Part shown: one piece after another, positions 4,699 to 5,767 of the stretch
Layout of the letters: the number at the start of each line of letters is the position of its first letter
Position numbering within the stretch: the first letter of the stretch is position 1
NCBI GenBank assembly: GCA_017404125.1
Contig: JAFRCZ010000146.1
Span: 1-5,767 of the forward strand
DNA from: Methanobrevibacter sp.
GTDB taxonomy: Archaea; Methanobacteriota; Methanobacteria; Methanobacteriales; Methanobacteriaceae
Reading direction: 5' to 3'
Length of the DNA stretch: 5,767 nt
Translations under genes and position numbers: made by a program
Notes under the pieces: generated by a model
Databases searched by the model: none
The model's input: the letters and a program-made list of their open reading frames with translations, nothing else
What the model was told of the DNA's origin: nothing

Positions 4699-5457
4699 AT
4701 GATAGAAAAAGATTTCGTTACAGAAGGTCTCAGAAGAACCAAAATTGATGAATATTTAGAAAAAGAACTCGAAAGAGCAGGTTACGGAGGAATGGAAATC
4801 CAAGTTACTCCTTTAGGAACTATGGTTATCGTTTATGCTGAAAGACCTGGTATGGTAATTGGTAGAGGTGGAAAAACCGTAAGAGCTATTACCCAAAGTC
4901 TTAAAACCAAATTTGACTTAGATAACCCTCAAGTAGAAGTTAAAGAAGTGGATGTTCCTGAGTTAAATGCTAGAATCATGGCTTCTAAAATAGCAAACAT
5001 GCTCCAAAGAGGTATGCACTTCAGAAGAGTTGCATATTCCACTATCCGTAGAATTATGGGTGCTGGAGCTCAAGGTGTAGAAGTAACTATTTCTGGAAAA
5101 ATCAGAGGTTCTAGATCTGCTGTTGCTAAATTTACTGAAGGTTACATTAAAAAATGTGGTGAACCTGCAACTAAATTTGTAGAAGAAGGCTTTGCAACTG
5201 CACCTTTAAAACCTGGTGTTTTAGGTATTGTTGTTAGAATCATGCCTCCTGAAGCAGTATTGCCTGATAAAGTAGATATTCTTGCTCCTATCGCTGAACC
5301 TGTAGAAGAAATTGTTGAAGAGGAAGTAGCTGAAGAAGAAGAAGTTGAAGAAGTAGTCGAAGCTGAAGAAGATCTCGAAGACTTAGAAGAAATTGAAGAA
5401 GTTGAAGAAGATCTTGAAGAACTTGAAGCAGCTACCAAAGATTCCGAAGAGGAATAA
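4699..5457 (+). CDS. rps3: 30S ribosomal protein uS3 (S3P), KH domain, with long acidic tail
   Basis: uS3 is at the mRNA entry channel of the 30S head and contributes to mRNA unwinding. The 252 residues show the type II KH domain in the first 90 or so, with the GXXG loop as GRGG at 55-58 in the stretch GMVIGRGGKTVRAI, then the C-terminal S3 domain (about 90-190) with GMHFRRVAYSTIRRIMGAGAQGVEV (105-129), ISGKIRGSRSA (131-141) and the end motif GVLGIVVRIMPP (173-184). Residues 200-252 are a low-complexity acidic tail in which about 32 of 53 residues are Asp or Glu and only one (Lys247) is basic. The start ATG at 4699 is 3 bases after the rpl22 stop, and its GGAGG (4686-4690) lies inside the rpl22 coding end, so the two are probably translated together. 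Confidence 0.96.
   Translation: MIEKDFVTEGLRRTKIDEYLEKELERAGYGGMEIQVTPLGTMVIVYAERPGMVIGRGGKTVRAITQSLKTKFDLDNPQVEVKEVDVPELNARIMASKIANMLQRGMHFRRVAYSTIRRIMGAGAQGVEVTISGKIRGSRSAVAKFTEGYIKKCGEPATKFVEEGFATAPLKPGVLGIVVRIMPPEAVLPDKVDILAPIAEPVEEIVEEEVAEEEEVEEVVEAEEDLEDLEEIEEVEEDLEELEAATKDSEEE
5296..5454 (+). repeat. GAA-rich low-complexity tract encoding the acidic uS3 tail
   Basis: This part of rps3 is made mostly of GAA codons with interspersed GTT, GTA, GAT, GCT, CTT and ATT, in imperfect blocks. For example, TGAAGAAGATCT (5365-5376) recurs as TGAAGAAGATCT at 5403-5414. The blocks suggest growth by local duplication or slippage. On the opposite strand the tract reads as a serine-rich open frame, which is an artefact. 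Confidence 0.7.
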
Positions 5458-5477
5458 ATCTTTAAGGAGTTGAGAAA

Positions 5478-5684
5478 ATGGCAATTTTAAGAAGTAAAGA
5501 AATTTGGGAAATGGAAATTGAGGACATCGAAGAAAAATTGGTGGAACTCAAAGCGGAACTCGCTAAAAACGTTTCCAAAAGTGCTGCTGCAGGTGTTAAT
5601 GAAAACCCTGGTAAAATTAGAGAACTCAAAAGGACTATTGCTCGTGTTCTTACAATTATGAACCAAAAACAGAAGGAGAATTAA
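5478..5684 (+). CDS. rpl29: 50S ribosomal protein uL29 (L29P)
   Basis: uL29 is a small two-helix protein next to uL23 at the tunnel exit, part of the platform for targeting factors. The 68 residues have the usual length and pattern: MAILRSKEIWEMEIEDIEEKLVELKAEL is the first helix (about 5-30), a short loop SKSAAAGVNENPGKI (33-47) follows, then the second helix RELKRTIARVLTIMNQKQKE (48-67). The signature K-I-R-E-L-K-R-T-I-A-R (46-56) is clear. AAGGAG at 5464-5469 lies 8 bases before ATG 5478. Spacing from rps3 is 20 bases, and its stop codon directly abuts the aIF1 start. Confidence 0.95.
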   Translation: MAILRSKEIWEMEIEDIEEKLVELKAELAKNVSKSAAAGVNENPGKIRELKRTIARVLTIMNQKQKEN

Positions 5685-5767
5685 ATGTCAAAAATCTGTG
5701 ATGTATGTGGTCTTCCTGAAGAACTTTGTGTTTGTGAGGAAATTGCAAGAGAAGTTCAATCTGTAAA
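5685..5767 (+). CDS. Translation initiation factor aIF1 (SUI1/eIF1 family), 5' part only
   Basis: aIF1 binds the 30S subunit near the P site and enforces correct start-codon choice; it is the archaeal counterpart of eukaryotic eIF1. Only 27 codons are in the window, running off its end. The protein begins MSKICDVCGLPEELCVCEEI. Cysteines at 5, 8, 15 and 17 (CxxC, then CxC) make a small metal-binding knot typical of the N-terminus of archaeal SUI1 proteins. The SUI1 domain itself lies beyond the window, so the call rests on the N-terminus and on gene order, since this gene follows rpl29 in methanogens of this group. ATG 5685 follows the rpl29 stop with no gap, and the AAGGAG (5673-5678) within rpl29 is 6 bases before it, so translation is probably coupled. 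Confidence 0.88.
   Translation, partial: MSKICDVCGLPEELCVCEEIAREVQSV

Noticed and set aside
5142..5438. Minus-strand serine-rich open frame opposite rps3
   Set aside because: Its composition is simply the reverse reading of the GAA-rich acidic tail of uS3.

Overview
The window looks like a chromosomal segment of a low-GC methanogenic archaeon of the Methanobacteriales, most likely Methanobrevibacter or a close relative. The basis is archaeal-type ribosomal proteins, the archaeal gene order uL3-uL4-uL23-uL2-uS19-uL22-uS3-uL29-aIF1, AT-rich codon use (AGA for arginine, A/T third positions), strong GGAG/GGAGG Shine-Dalgarno sites before nearly every gene, and an upstream SPOUT methyltransferase gene typical of this locus in Euryarchaeota. 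Genus level is inference from remembered protein sequences.

Layout: positions 1-314 hold the 3' end of a SPOUT-class RNA methyltransferase gene (its start lies outside the window). Positions 315-954 are a very AT-rich, gene-free spacer of 640 bases with short direct and inverted repeats, a hairpin followed by a T-run, and a palindromic segment just before the first ribosomal protein gene. From 955 to the end runs a tightly packed, same-strand operon, the S10/spc-type cluster of archaea: rpl3 (955-1965), rpl4 (1978-2742), rpl23 (2789-3049), rpl2 (3062-3787), rps19 (3805-4215), rpl22 (4228-4695), rps3 (4699-5457), rpl29 (5478-5684), and the first 27 codons of the aIF1/SUI1 gene (5685-5767, running off the window). 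Gaps between genes are 0-20 bases except a 46-base gap between rpl4 and rpl23, which carries a perfect 9-bp hairpin.

The genes work together: uL2, uL3, uL4, uL22, uL23 and uL29 build the 50S peptidyl-transferase surroundings and the exit tunnel, uS3 and uS19 form parts of the 30S head, and aIF1 controls start-codon selection on the 30S. The upstream methyltransferase is probably an RNA-modifying enzyme.

Two starts need care. rpl2 should begin at ATG 3062 rather than the in-frame TTG at 3056, and rps19 most likely begins at TTG 3805 rather than GTG 3799. The coding part of the window is ordinary, highly conserved ribosomal sequence and I see no new system in it. The spacer 315-954, the rpl4-rpl23 hairpin and the acidic uS3 tail are the parts worth a second look.
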